A DNA stretch of 54,817 nucleotides, taken from JAIOYV01 sp964388245 (GTDB lineage: Bacteria; Bacteroidota; Bacteroidia; Bacteroidales; M50B96). Below the pieces are notes generated by a model. It was not told where the DNA came from, made no database searches, and saw only the letters and a program-made list of their open reading frames with translations. Location of the stretch: contig CAYLZH010000004.1 of NCBI GenBank assembly GCA_964388245.1, positions 1 through 54,817 on the forward strand, given 5' to 3'. Of the stretch, positions 8,886 through 18,163 are shown in pieces (position 1 is the first letter of the stretch; every line of letters begins with the position of its first letter). A program made the translations under genes and the position numbers.

Positions 8886-11177
8886 TTAATTTTCCATTTC
8901 CAACTCTAACAATCCTCCATTCACTATCTCACCGTGGGTTATCCAATATCTATCAAGTTTCTTCCCGTTCAACTTAATGGACTTTATGTAAAAATTTTCT
9001 TTGGAGTTATTGTGAGCAATAATTGTAAAGGTATTTCCATTGTAATATTCTTCATCCAGTTTCAAAACAATTTTGTTAAACACAGGGCTGGTAATCTGGT
9101 ATTTATTATCTCCCGGATTGATGGGGTGAATTCCAATAGCTGCCAATACATACCAAGCCGACATTTGCCCGACATCCTCATTTCCACACAAGCCATAGGC
9201 ATCGGTTCCGTAGGCTTTTTCGCAAATTTTTCTGGTCCACTTCTGGGTTTGTCGTGGTAATCCGATTTCATTAAATATAAACGGAACATGGTGCACTGGC
9301 TCGTTGGGATGGTTGTAATAGTCGTTCCATAAAAAATCATCAGGTGCTTTTTCGAAGAATTGAATTAACTGCTTTTGAATGGAATCCTGCCCGCCCATCA
9401 ATTTTGTCAGGTCAGGTATGTTATGAGGAACAAACCACCCTTGCTGATATGGGTTACTTTCAATACAACCTTGCCCATGGACTGTTTTGCCTTTCCAGCG
9501 CCTCCAGTCTCCATCAGCATCTTTCGACCGAAACCAGTTTACTTCTTCGTTCCAGATATTTCGGTAATTCAAACTTTTCTCGAAATACTCCTCAGCCAGA
9601 TCAATTTTTCCAAGTGATTTGGCAAACTGCCCCACACACCAATCATTATACGCATATTCGAGTGTTGTAGAGATTGCTTTGGGCGTGTAACCCAAGTCTG
9701 AGTTCCCAAATGTATCTACACTGTTTTTACAATATCGAAAGGCTTTATCAACATCATAATTCCGAATACCTTTTTCACAAGCATCAACAATTACCGAAAC
9801 TGCCGGATTACCAATCATACAACCTGAATAAGAATTCAGGAACTCCCATCTTGGGAAGTATCCTTTATTACTCAATTCAGCTATTTGGATCAGGGAATTT
9901 ATTTCATCGTTCACAATCGAAGGATTAATAAGAGTTTGAAGGGGAAACTGTGATCTGAAAACATCCCAGCCGCTAAAAATAGTCCGAAAAACAAAATCGT
10001 CGGTTGTATGGATATTTTTATCTGCGCCAATATATTTTCCGTCAGAATCGGAGTAAGCCCTGGGATCGATCATGGTATGATAAAGAGCGGTATAAAGAAT
10101 TGTTTTATCGCGATCAGTTCCTCCTTCTACTGTAACCGATGCCAACGCTTCATTCCATAGTGATTTCGCATTATCTACAACCTTATCAAAATCCCAGTGA
10201 GGGATATCGGACTCAAGGTTCAACTTGGCACCTTCGATACTTACAAAGGAAATCCCACTTTTAACAAGAATCTCTTCTTGATTTTCAGTTTTGAAATTTG
10301 TGAAAAATCCAAGGTGTTCGCCTTTAAACTCTGTTATGTTTTTATGGATGTTGGCCTGGGCAACCAAATCCTGAAATTCTTTACCCGTAACCTGCTTTCT
10401 TTTCCGAACCATTCCTTCAGGAACATCAACACTCCACACACCATAATCTTTAAGGGGTTTGCTGAACTGGCAATAGAAGTAGACGGTATAGTCGGCCTTC
10501 CCGTGCCCATTGCCCCAGCCACCACCTTCGGGAGGACATTTCATCCATCCTGAAATGGTGTTTTCATCAACAACTTTGATATACTGCTCCGTTGATGTTC
10601 CGCCAATCCTTCGCGACAAATCAATTTGAATTCGAGAACTGTCATTTTCAGGAAATGTGAATTTTAATATCCCGGCTCTGGGAGCAGCACTTAGCTCTGC
10701 CTTTATGTTATAATCTGATAAGAGCACGCTATAGTAACCAGCTTCTACCGTTTCATTATCATGACTGTAACGAGACCTATAACCTTCTTCCGGCTTGTCA
10801 TCATCTCCTTTGGTCGTGTGTAGTTTTCCGGTGGTTGGCATCACAAGGAAATTACCCAGATCGCCGTACCAGCCCACTCCGCTCATGTGTGTAAAACTAA
10901 ACCCTTCTATGGTAGAATGATTCCAAGAATATCCCGAACCATTATCCCCTCCGGTACGAGTGTCGGGGCTTAGTTGAACCAAACCAAAAGGTGTTACTGC
11001 GCCAGGAAAGGTTTTACCAAATCCGTGTACACTTCCTGCTCCATCCTGACTTTTTGATTTATCACCATAGGTTACAGTACCGATAGAAGGATTGACATAA
11101 TCGACTTTCGATTTTTCTTGCTTGCAACCGAAAAATGATAGTATACAAATTAAAACCAGACAGGTATATTTCATCAC
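8886..11177 (-). CDS. GH92 family alpha-mannosidase, lipoprotein
   Basis: Calcium-dependent exo-alpha-mannosidase family acting on N-glycan mannose. Residues 1-18 form a lipoprotein signal with the lipobox SFFGC (Cys18). The N-terminal beta domain opens with YVNPSIGT and has QLSPDTR and FSFTHMSGVGWYGD; the (alpha/alpha)6 catalytic domain contains GWDVFRSQFPL, HVPFIFNEIG and GNEDVGQMSAWYVLAAIGIHP, all GH92 hallmarks. At 763 residues the gene is full length. The 253-bp gap upstream holds a REP-like element, so it may be a separate transcript from the GH30 gene. Linkage specificity cannot be read from sequence, but company with a PNGase and GH20 supports an N-glycan substrate. Confidence 0.93.
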   Translation of the reverse strand: MMKYTCLVLICILSFFGCKQEKSKVDYVNPSIGTVTYGDKSKSQDGAGSVHGFGKTFPGAVTPFGLVQLSPDTRTGGDNGSGYSWNHSTIEGFSFTHMSGVGWYGDLGNFLVMPTTGKLHTTKGDDDKPEEGYRSRYSHDNETVEAGYYSVLLSDYNIKAELSAAPRAGILKFTFPENDSSRIQIDLSRRIGGTSTEQYIKVVDENTISGWMKCPPEGGGWGNGHGKADYTVYFYCQFSKPLKDYGVWSVDVPEGMVRKRKQVTGKEFQDLVAQANIHKNITEFKGEHLGFFTNFKTENQEEILVKSGISFVSIEGAKLNLESDIPHWDFDKVVDNAKSLWNEALASVTVEGGTDRDKTILYTALYHTMIDPRAYSDSDGKYIGADKNIHTTDDFVFRTIFSGWDVFRSQFPLQTLINPSIVNDEINSLIQIAELSNKGYFPRWEFLNSYSGCMIGNPAVSVIVDACEKGIRNYDVDKAFRYCKNSVDTFGNSDLGYTPKAISTTLEYAYNDWCVGQFAKSLGKIDLAEEYFEKSLNYRNIWNEEVNWFRSKDADGDWRRWKGKTVHGQGCIESNPYQQGWFVPHNIPDLTKLMGGQDSIQKQLIQFFEKAPDDFLWNDYYNHPNEPVHHVPFIFNEIGLPRQTQKWTRKICEKAYGTDAYGLCGNEDVGQMSAWYVLAAIGIHPINPGDNKYQITSPVFNKIVLKLDEEYYNGNTFTIIAHNNSKENFYIKSIKLNGKKLDRYWITHGEIVNGGLLELEMEN

Positions 11178-11316
11178 TAATTTCGTGTATTTATATATTC
11201 AGAATAACTATTGCAAAAATGGGCAAGAATCCTCTGAAAGAATTTTCCCTTAATTATCAATAACAGTATTTATGTAGGACTCTGTTTTTCCATAACAAAA
11301 AGCTCCACTCAAAGTT

Positions 11317-11425
11317 GAACCCTTTCAGGGTTCGAGTGCCTCGTTCATCTATATCCCGCACTTCGTACGGGGTTATTCAAATTCAATCCTTTCAGGATTA
11401 TTCGGTGACAGTACCACGAATTGGT
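11317..11425. repeat. REP-like palindrome cluster, copy 1
   Basis: Four palindromes in a row: GAACCCTTTCAGGGTTC (11317-11333), a CCCG...CGGG hairpin (11355-11371), AATCCTTTCAGGATT (11385-11399) and ACCA...TGGT (11413-11425). The same four units in the same order recur at 41076-41187. The pattern matches dispersed intergenic REP/BIME-like elements. It fills most of the 253-bp gap between GH30 and GH92. Confidence 0.8.
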
Positions 11426-11430
11426 ATAAC

Positions 11431-12861
11431 TTAAATCTTAATCACAAACGTATTAAATGATTTTGGACTTAAATCAACTTTAAATTTTGTTTCATTGACC
11501 GCAAATTCTTTTTCAACGGCCTTGTCTTCAGTATTATAATATACGATCACACATTTTCCTTCATTTTTGAATGCCAGGCAATTTTCATCACTTGTCTTAG
11601 CGTACTTGAAACCCGGTTCTATAAAGGCACTAAAGTGTTTCATTAAATAAAACTCAGGATTGTAAACCACCTTCTTAGTCTTCGAATCGATGGATATCAT
11701 TGAGTTTTGCTTCCAGCCCCATTGGCTTTTGCCTGTTTCATTAAGAATCATGTTCCAGTACATGTACGAATTGGCACCATTATTAAAGTAATGGTTCATT
11801 AAATTAAAGGTGTGTTCAGCAGCAGCCCAGTCATTAGTACCATTTCCACATTCTGTTTCGGTTTGCATTAATTTTAGGGATGGATACTTTTTATTCACCT
11901 TCGGGATAGCACCCTTACCTGCCCACTGGAAACCAACTCCTTCAACAATATCCAGCACATTTTTATACTGTAAAATAGAATCTACTCTTTCGATATGAGG
12001 GCGTTCAATTGTTCCACACCACATTTCTGTCTCTAAGTTTCTGGAGTGAAATTCAGGAGCCAGGTAATCGGCAATAAAAATTCCTAAATCTTTCGGTTTC
12101 CACACACACGATGGAAATTTCTGAGAGGAATTAGGTTCGTTTTGTACATGAACAGCAGAAATTTCGATACCTTCTTTTTTATATTCTTCAACAAACTTTG
12201 AGAAATAAATAGCATAGGCCTGAAGGTAATCTGGTTCCATTATAAAGCGTGACACCAGTTCTTCCATTGAACTTAGCTCCTCTGGAAGATCATTCACATC
12301 CGGATGCCACTGACATGCATAATGTTTATTTTTCTTCATCCACGATGGCGGGCACCACGGCGATGCCCAAACCTGAACTGCCGGATTGATTTTTTGAGCC
12401 TCCTTTATATATGGGATTAATCTTTCCCTGTCACGGGCAATCGAGAAATTATCCATATTAAAATCTTCGGGTGTTTCATTATGACTATACCAATCTAAAG
12501 CATAATCGTTGGCTCCGATTGGCATTCTGCAAATATTGAATTTACATCCAGATACAGTATCGAATAAGGATTCCAGAACTTCCTTCTGCTCTGCATCTGC
12601 CAAATAATTCAATGCCTCCCAACCAAGCTCATTAAAACATGCACCAAATCCATCAATGGTCTGAAGGCTGCTATCACTAAATACCTTAATAACAGAACCA
12701 CTGGCAAGATTATCATTGTTTGCTTCTAAAGTGTCAACTTGCCATTGTGCTGATGGATTACTTGATACCCATAGAATTTCTTTATTGTTTTCACTTTTTG
12801 TGCATCCAGTTATGGCAATTATCGCCATTAGGAAAATCATTATAATGTAATGCTGTTTCAT
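11431..12861 (-). CDS. GH30 family glycoside hydrolase, lipoprotein
   Basis: Secreted retaining beta-glycosidase of family GH30 (members include beta-glucosidases, xylanases and fucosidases). The frame could start at 12945, but the ATG at 12861 gives a lipoprotein signal with lipobox AITGC (Cys20) and is preferred; it yields 476 residues. Core motifs are IDGFGACFNELGWEAL, SPWCPPSWMK, the acid/base Glu in VQNEP and the nucleophile Glu region QTETECGNG, then YMYWNMILNE and the C-terminal beta domain. Substrate is not deducible. It lies 80 bp after a truncated DUF1016 gene and is followed by REP copy 1, so it probably ends the long operon that starts at the PNGase. Confidence 0.9.
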   Translation of the reverse strand: MKQHYIIMIFLMAIIAITGCTKSENNKEILWVSSNPSAQWQVDTLEANNDNLASGSVIKVFSDSSLQTIDGFGACFNELGWEALNYLADAEQKEVLESLFDTVSGCKFNICRMPIGANDYALDWYSHNETPEDFNMDNFSIARDRERLIPYIKEAQKINPAVQVWASPWCPPSWMKKNKHYACQWHPDVNDLPEELSSMEELVSRFIMEPDYLQAYAIYFSKFVEEYKKEGIEISAVHVQNEPNSSQKFPSCVWKPKDLGIFIADYLAPEFHSRNLETEMWCGTIERPHIERVDSILQYKNVLDIVEGVGFQWAGKGAIPKVNKKYPSLKLMQTETECGNGTNDWAAAEHTFNLMNHYFNNGANSYMYWNMILNETGKSQWGWKQNSMISIDSKTKKVVYNPEFYLMKHFSAFIEPGFKYAKTSDENCLAFKNEGKCVIVYYNTEDKAVEKEFAVNETKFKVDLSPKSFNTFVIKI

Positions 12862-12941
12862 TTCTCTAAAATTGTTTTTAGTGTTCGATATTTGGTAATG
12901 CTTTATAGTAAAGGTATGGATTCTATTCGGTTCCATTTTCT

Positions 12942-13364
12942 TCATCCATGTTTAATTGTTTTTCTATCAATGCTTTGCTTTTCGTAAAAGCTTCTCTCCA
13001 GTTTATCATCAATTTTTAAAAGCTCGACATAATGAGTCCAACTCAATTTGTGCGGAAGTTCCGCATAAATTGGGTATTCAGAATACAATTGCCTCATTCG
13101 TTGAATATTACTCACACTAAACCCTTTGCCATGAAGTAAAGAAAGGTCTCTTGACAAACGTTCTAAAAGTTTTGTACCATATTCGGCCCTTTGCTTTCCA
13201 TCCTGCTCAAACTCAACAATATGTTCGCCAACTTTCCAGTAGGTTTCTGTAATATGTTGGTTAACTGCTGCAACAGCTTGCTGTCTGCCTTCAACATAAG
13301 TATTCGATATTTTAGAAACCAGGTTGTTGTAGTTGTTTGCTGAGGTTAAGTCTTTTGGAGTCAT
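12942..13364 (-). CDS. Truncated DUF1016 (YhcG-like) N-terminal domain protein
   Basis: The 140 residues match the N-terminal domain of DUF1016/YhcG proteins: YWKVGEHIVEFEQDGKQRAEYG, FSVSNIQRMRQLYSEYP and LSWTHYVELLKIDDKLERSFY. Full-length members are about 330-380 residues and continue into a PD-(D/E)XK nuclease-like domain. Here the frame stops soon after the conserved FYEKQSI, with a divergent tail DRKTIKHG, and the downstream DNA goes directly to GH30. The nuclease half is missing. It has no signal peptide and no link to carbohydrate metabolism, so it looks like a remnant of a defence or mobile gene. It starts 35 bp after the GH78-like stop and may be cotranscribed passively. Confidence 0.8.
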   Translation of the reverse strand: MTPKDLTSANNYNNLVSKISNTYVEGRQQAVAAVNQHITETYWKVGEHIVEFEQDGKQRAEYGTKLLERLSRDLSLLHGKGFSVSNIQRMRQLYSEYPIYAELPHKLSWTHYVELLKIDDKLERSFYEKQSIDRKTIKHG

Positions 13365-13399
13365 ATCAATACGTTCTTAAGTTCGGAGGAAGGTCAAAG

Positions 13400-15190
13400 T
13401 TAGTACTTCATTTCAATTCTGTTTACCCAATCTTTTAATAAAATAAATTGGCCGGTCAACTCTATCCTTGAGTTATTTATCCTAATAGTTTTAGGGCTTC
13501 CATCAATATAAAACTTAGCCTTTGTGTTTTCAGGCAATATAATGACATAAACCTCTTTGTTTCTTTGATGCTCATAGTTGGCAAAAATACAACCATTCCT
13601 TGATGGTACTTTAATGCTTGTATGATTCAAGCCTATTAGTTTCGGAGCAATTCTTATAGTTTTAAAACCAGGTGTTTCAGGAGTTATGCCCCATAAGTAC
13701 CGTACAATAATGTTTGCAGGCGCAGTCGCCCAGGCATGATTCCAATCTAAATTCCTTTTATATTCTATATCCCATGCCTCTAATGTCATGGTGGAACCAA
13801 CACGTATCATGTTGAACCAATTTCGATTGCCAGCAGTATCTGTAATCAGCTGTAATGCATATTCTGTTTCATCATACTTGCACAAGCCTTCCAGCAGATA
13901 CTGAGCGCCATACACACTACAAGCCATACCCTTTAATTTGATGAACTCTATAATTGTTTCTGAATGGGATTCAGGTACAATTTCAAATGCCAATGGAAAC
14001 ATATTTGCGTGAAGAGAACTATGCTTTGAACCCAAACCATCAACATACAAGCCGGTTTCTCTGTCGAATAATTTATTGTTAATTGATTTCTTGACAGCTT
14101 CTGCTTTTGCAATATACATTATTGAGTCTTTCGTTTCGCCTATAGCACCCGCAATCTTCGACATTATGATAAGGTTTTGGTAATAAAACGCATTCACCAC
14201 AGTATTAACTTTCAGCATTTCGTAGTTATCTCTTTCACCCTTTGGCCAGTCAACAATATCCTTAATCCTGGCTTTATCATTCTTAAATCCCAAATCAGTC
14301 ATTAATTTCTTATCCAGCTTATCAGTTTGGGTTGATATTAACCCATCTTCCCGTTCAAGCGACGTTAGTGATTTAATCTTAAGTTGCTCATAAAATTTCA
14401 TTATTGATCTGGTATCTCCTGTGTACAAGTAATCATAATAGAACATGAAGGAAGTATGTAAGATCCATTCTGTTGGCCATGTTGGATGGTCGATAAAGTA
14501 TTCATTTGTTCTTCTGGCCAAAGAATAAATACTATCAACTGCATAATGGCTTAATTGATTTATGTAAGCATCGGCTTCATACGGTATCCTTTCCCGATCA
14601 CCATCTACATAATAACCGGCAAAACTTGTAGCTTTAATAGTATGTTTACATAAATCCCATAAGGCATTTAAGATGGTGTCGGATGAAGAAAAACTACTTG
14701 CATTGTCATTAAATTTATAATGAAGAGCTTTTTGATTAATTTCAATATCTGTTATTGGAATTTTCAAATTCTCAATCTCACAATATCTGAAAGGCATTAT
14801 ATATCCATATGAATCGGGTAGTTGTATAGCTATTGGTTTAGTATTCCTGAAATCTTGTTTAACAGGAATCACGAAGGGTGAAGTAGGAAGGTCCGTAAGT
14901 TTAATTTTTTGATATCGTATATTACCAGGAGGGTTTCGATCTATTGTGTTCAAATGAGATAACTTTTCTCCCAGATGAATTACAACTGAATCTTCTTGAG
15001 ATGATGATGAATGTATATATATTGTTCCAAAATAAGCTTTGCCAAAATCAATGAAGTATGAATGATCGGATTTTTTAATAATTCTTTCAGGTTCGAAATA
15101 GCTTGTTTGAAATGAAGGAGACATGTTCTGAGCTATCGAATTTAAATAAATTCCTGTCAGAATTAAAACCAATGTAATTAACCTGTTCAT
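13400..15190 (-). CDS. GH78-like six-hairpin alpha-L-rhamnosidase family protein
   Basis: Predicted secreted glycosidase of the (alpha/alpha)6 GH78 type. A signal peptide (1 to about 20, ending NSIAQ) precedes an N-terminal beta-sandwich (YFIDFGKAYFGTIYI) and the barrel. The barrel has YVDGDRERIPYEADAYI (about 194-210), resembling the catalytic-acid region of GH78, and TMTLEAWD near the expected base Glu. A C-terminal beta domain begins around GFKTIRIAPKLIG. At 596 residues it is shorter than typical GH78 enzymes (700-1000) because no extra N-terminal modules are present. Rhamnose may not be the substrate; a related sugar is possible. It lies 64 bp downstream of a sulfatase. Confidence 0.75.
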   Translation of the reverse strand: MNRLITLVLILTGIYLNSIAQNMSPSFQTSYFEPERIIKKSDHSYFIDFGKAYFGTIYIHSSSSQEDSVVIHLGEKLSHLNTIDRNPPGNIRYQKIKLTDLPTSPFVIPVKQDFRNTKPIAIQLPDSYGYIMPFRYCEIENLKIPITDIEINQKALHYKFNDNASSFSSSDTILNALWDLCKHTIKATSFAGYYVDGDRERIPYEADAYINQLSHYAVDSIYSLARRTNEYFIDHPTWPTEWILHTSFMFYYDYLYTGDTRSIMKFYEQLKIKSLTSLEREDGLISTQTDKLDKKLMTDLGFKNDKARIKDIVDWPKGERDNYEMLKVNTVVNAFYYQNLIIMSKIAGAIGETKDSIMYIAKAEAVKKSINNKLFDRETGLYVDGLGSKHSSLHANMFPLAFEIVPESHSETIIEFIKLKGMACSVYGAQYLLEGLCKYDETEYALQLITDTAGNRNWFNMIRVGSTMTLEAWDIEYKRNLDWNHAWATAPANIIVRYLWGITPETPGFKTIRIAPKLIGLNHTSIKVPSRNGCIFANYEHQRNKEVYVIILPENTKAKFYIDGSPKTIRINNSRIELTGQFILLKDWVNRIEMKY

Positions 15191-15254
15191 TCTTATTCGG
15201 ATTTTGGTTTGTTTAATTTTCTATACGTATGCTTCAGTCCTTTAATCAAGGAAT

Positions 15255-16592
15255 TCATTTTGATACTTCTTTCACACCATTTTTCACATCTTTTTCCCAT
15301 AGTTTAAGTTTTTCTATCATTTCATTCATCAAATCAGGATTATCTAAACTAAGGTCATTTCTCTCCTGCAAGTCATTCGACAAATTATAAAGTTCGACGT
15401 GATCTCCGTTTTTTCTTTTTTTCCTGATCAACTTCCAGTCACCGCTTCTTATAAAACTTACATTGTTATAAGCGAAAAACACATCCCTCTTGGGAAGTTT
15501 TATTTGGTTGAATAAATTATCTTTTATGCTGATCCCATCAATGTTTTTTGATTCGGGTTTTTGATCGATAATATCCAATAAAGTTGGCAATACATCCATT
15601 GTCAAAATGATTTGGTCATTAACTCCTCCCCCATTTATTTTACCTGGATAAGTTAAGATTGCTGGCACACGACTTCCCCCTTCATAAACCCCTGCTTTAT
15701 ATCCCCGTAATTTCCCATTGTTCCCAAATCGGTTTGCCCCGTTATCCGACACAAAAAGTATTACGGTGTTGTCATACTGCCCGGTTTCTTTCAGTGTTTG
15801 AACTATTTTACCGATCCCCTCGTCCATAACTTCAACCATTTCCTTGTAGATGGATGGGATGCTATCATTAGCAACAGCTTCGGTTCCAGGAGTGCCAACC
15901 GTCCTTAAAACTTTGTCTATCCGTCGTTGGTAGGGGCCGTGAGGGGCTTCGTGTGGCAAATAAAGGAAAAAGGGTTTGCCTGTCTTTTTGAGCGTGTTTT
16001 CTTTAATATATCGTACACCATAGGCTGTTATCAGGTCGGTTGAATAACCCTCCTCATTCTCTATTGTCGTGTCTTTCCACCAGTCGAGGTAGCCTTCCTG
16101 ATCGATGTGCGCGTGATAATCAATATTCCCACTCACGAATCCAACATACTCGTCAAATCCTTGTATCGTAGGATTATGTTCTTTTGAATAGCCCAGGTGC
16201 CACTTTCCAAACATACCGCAGTTGTAGCCATGTTTTTTAAGTTCCTCGGCTAAGGTTGTCTCATCAGGGCTTAAGCCGACCAGCCTGTGACTTTTTGCAG
16301 TAATAACCCCTCCAACTCCCGTACGTTGCTGGTATTTGCCAGTCATTAACGCTGCACGTGTAGGACTGCAAACTGCTCCGTTTGAATGGAAGTCTGTAAA
16401 TTTTACTCCCTCGGCTGCCAATAAATCCAGATTTGGCGTTTGGATTGTCGTATTGCCATAGCATGATATGTCGCCATAACCTAAATCATCCGCAACAATT
16501 AACACAATGTTGGGATAATCAGGATTTTCTTTTTTATCAGCACATGCAACAAGCAGGGTAAATAAGATTAAAAATATTCTTGTTCGTTTCAT
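15255..16592 (-). CDS. Type I sulfatase, lipoprotein
   Basis: Formylglycine-dependent sulfatase (S1/arylsulfatase fold). The lipobox LLVAC places the lipid Cys at residue 17. The metal-binding start PNIVLIVADDLGYGD is followed by the active-site signature CSPTR at 75-79, whose Cys75 would be converted to formylglycine. Further family motifs are GKWHLGY, FLYLPHEAPHGP and VSDNGANRFGNNGKLRGYK. Its 445 residues are a normal length. The modifying enzyme is not encoded in this window. It forms a pair with the sulfatase 20 bp upstream; the two are clearly diverged, suggesting different sulfate positions. The target sugar cannot be told from sequence. Confidence 0.92.
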   Translation of the reverse strand: MKRTRIFLILFTLLVACADKKENPDYPNIVLIVADDLGYGDISCYGNTTIQTPNLDLLAAEGVKFTDFHSNGAVCSPTRAALMTGKYQQRTGVGGVITAKSHRLVGLSPDETTLAEELKKHGYNCGMFGKWHLGYSKEHNPTIQGFDEYVGFVSGNIDYHAHIDQEGYLDWWKDTTIENEEGYSTDLITAYGVRYIKENTLKKTGKPFFLYLPHEAPHGPYQRRIDKVLRTVGTPGTEAVANDSIPSIYKEMVEVMDEGIGKIVQTLKETGQYDNTVILFVSDNGANRFGNNGKLRGYKAGVYEGGSRVPAILTYPGKINGGGVNDQIILTMDVLPTLLDIIDQKPESKNIDGISIKDNLFNQIKLPKRDVFFAYNNVSFIRSGDWKLIRKKRKNGDHVELYNLSNDLQERNDLSLDNPDLMNEMIEKLKLWEKDVKNGVKEVSK

Positions 16593-16612
16593 TTGTCACA
16601 AAATGTATTCAA

Positions 16613-18130
16613 TTACTCTAAATTGCGGGCTTGCCATTTTTTGATACCACCCGATTCCTTTTGTTTTTCATATTCAATCCAAAATGGTTTTTCGTTTGCC
16701 AATGGAACATTTTCGTTAACCATAAAAGGTCTAACACCTCTCCACCATTCGTCATATACCTTTCTCATTTCAGCTACAACTTCTGGTTTCTCTGATGCAA
16801 TGTCGGTTGTTTGTCCCGGATCATTGACAACATCGTATAACTCTTGGTTGTTGACAAACCGGTACTGCTCGTTACGTACCGCACAGTTTCTGTAAATAAA
16901 ACTATCGGGGTTTGAGCTTTCAATGGTTCCAACCCAATGTTTATTTATTTTTTGATTCGAAATATTTTCAGGATTTAGTCGCCATCTTCCTCCGTGGAAG
17001 AATCTGTATCTGTCATCCGCTTCATAGGTGCTATCTTTGAGATATGGAAGAAAACTTTTCCCATCTATATCTGGTATATTAGAGATGTCAATCCCTACAA
17101 TATCTGCAATTGTTGGAAGAATATCATAATGATTAACAAGGGCATCTACCTTATCCCCAGAAGATAATTCTTCTGGCCATCGAATAAAAAATGGCACTCT
17201 TGTTCCCCCTTCATTAACACGGCCTTTAAATCCTTTCATTCCTGCGTTATATGTCACACCATGAATTTCACTTTTTCGAAGGCCCGTTTTTCCATTGTCT
17301 GACATAAATATCAAAATTGTATTATCAGCAATTTCCCATTCATCGAGTTTCCCCATCAATAAACCCAGATTATCATCAATATTTTCAATCATTCCATAAA
17401 ACCCTTGGGCGTCTTTGGGGTAGTTCCCCTCAATAAATTTCTTCTTGTATTTTTCGGGTGCAATAAAAGGTGCATGAGGGGCATTTGTTGAGATATAAGC
17501 AAAAAACGGTATCTCTTCTTCAGATTTCTGTTTTATCCACGATAAAGCCTGTGTGAAAAAAATATCTGTACAAAACCCTTTCGTTTTAACAAAGGTGCCA
17601 TTGTGTTTTATTGTAGGATCGAAATACTTATTGTCTGGTGCATCGGCGCAAGAGCCCGGATAGACCTGACCAATGCCGCCAGCACCGTGAATAAAGACTT
17701 CATCAAACCCACGACTTTCTGGTTGATATTCTTTCTCGTCGCCTAAATGCCATTTTCCGAAAATTCCGTTTGTATAACCACCTTGTTTTAAGAGCTCGGG
17801 CAAGGTGGTAATTCCCAAGGCCATTCTTTCTCTTTCAAGAATGGTGTGAGTAATGCCATTCTTAAAAGGATGCCTGCCCGTCATTATTGCTGACCTTGTT
17901 GGCGAACAGGTTGCGCTGGCCTGAAAATCTACCAGACTAATTCCCTGATCTTTCAATCTATCCATGTTTGGAGTTGAAACATCAGGACTACCATGAGCGG
18001 AAATATCTCCGTATCCCTGGTCGTCTGTCAAAACCAAAATAATATTTGGCGGGGTTGTATGCTGGGTACAAGCAAACAATAATAATACAGAGAGTACAGC
18101 AAGTAAATTTCCGAGAAATGATTTTTTCAT
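16613..18130 (-). CDS. Type I sulfatase, lipoprotein
   Basis: Second formylglycine-dependent sulfatase of the locus. The frame extends upstream to a GTG at 18157, but the ATG at 18130 gives MKKSFLGNLL, a lipoprotein signal with lipobox LLFAC (Cys21), and is preferred (505 residues). Motifs are PNIILVLTDDQGYGDISAHG, the signature CSPTR with Cys75, GKWHLGDE, YISTNAPHAPF and MSDNGKTGLR. The C-terminal part holds the usual four-stranded sheet. It starts 33 bp after the esterase stop and is followed by the next sulfatase after 20 bp. Substrate position is unknown. Confidence 0.92.
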   Translation of the reverse strand: MKKSFLGNLLAVLSVLLLFACTQHTTPPNIILVLTDDQGYGDISAHGSPDVSTPNMDRLKDQGISLVDFQASATCSPTRSAIMTGRHPFKNGITHTILERERMALGITTLPELLKQGGYTNGIFGKWHLGDEKEYQPESRGFDEVFIHGAGGIGQVYPGSCADAPDNKYFDPTIKHNGTFVKTKGFCTDIFFTQALSWIKQKSEEEIPFFAYISTNAPHAPFIAPEKYKKKFIEGNYPKDAQGFYGMIENIDDNLGLLMGKLDEWEIADNTILIFMSDNGKTGLRKSEIHGVTYNAGMKGFKGRVNEGGTRVPFFIRWPEELSSGDKVDALVNHYDILPTIADIVGIDISNIPDIDGKSFLPYLKDSTYEADDRYRFFHGGRWRLNPENISNQKINKHWVGTIESSNPDSFIYRNCAVRNEQYRFVNNQELYDVVNDPGQTTDIASEKPEVVAEMRKVYDEWWRGVRPFMVNENVPLANEKPFWIEYEKQKESGGIKKWQARNLE

Positions 18131-18163
18131 AATGATTTTTTCTGATGGAACATGCACTAAATA

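Noticed and set aside
11178..11430. CRISPR-like array
   Set aside because: The repeats are different palindromes, not one repeat with regular spacers; they fit REP-like elements.
12862..12945. Upstream start for the first GH30, overlapping the DUF1016 stop
   Set aside because: It adds 28 polar residues before the lipoprotein signal, which would spoil export; the ATG at 12861 is better.
18131..18157. Upstream GTG start for the second sulfatase
   Set aside because: The ATG at 18130 directly begins a standard lipoprotein signal; the extension would bury it.
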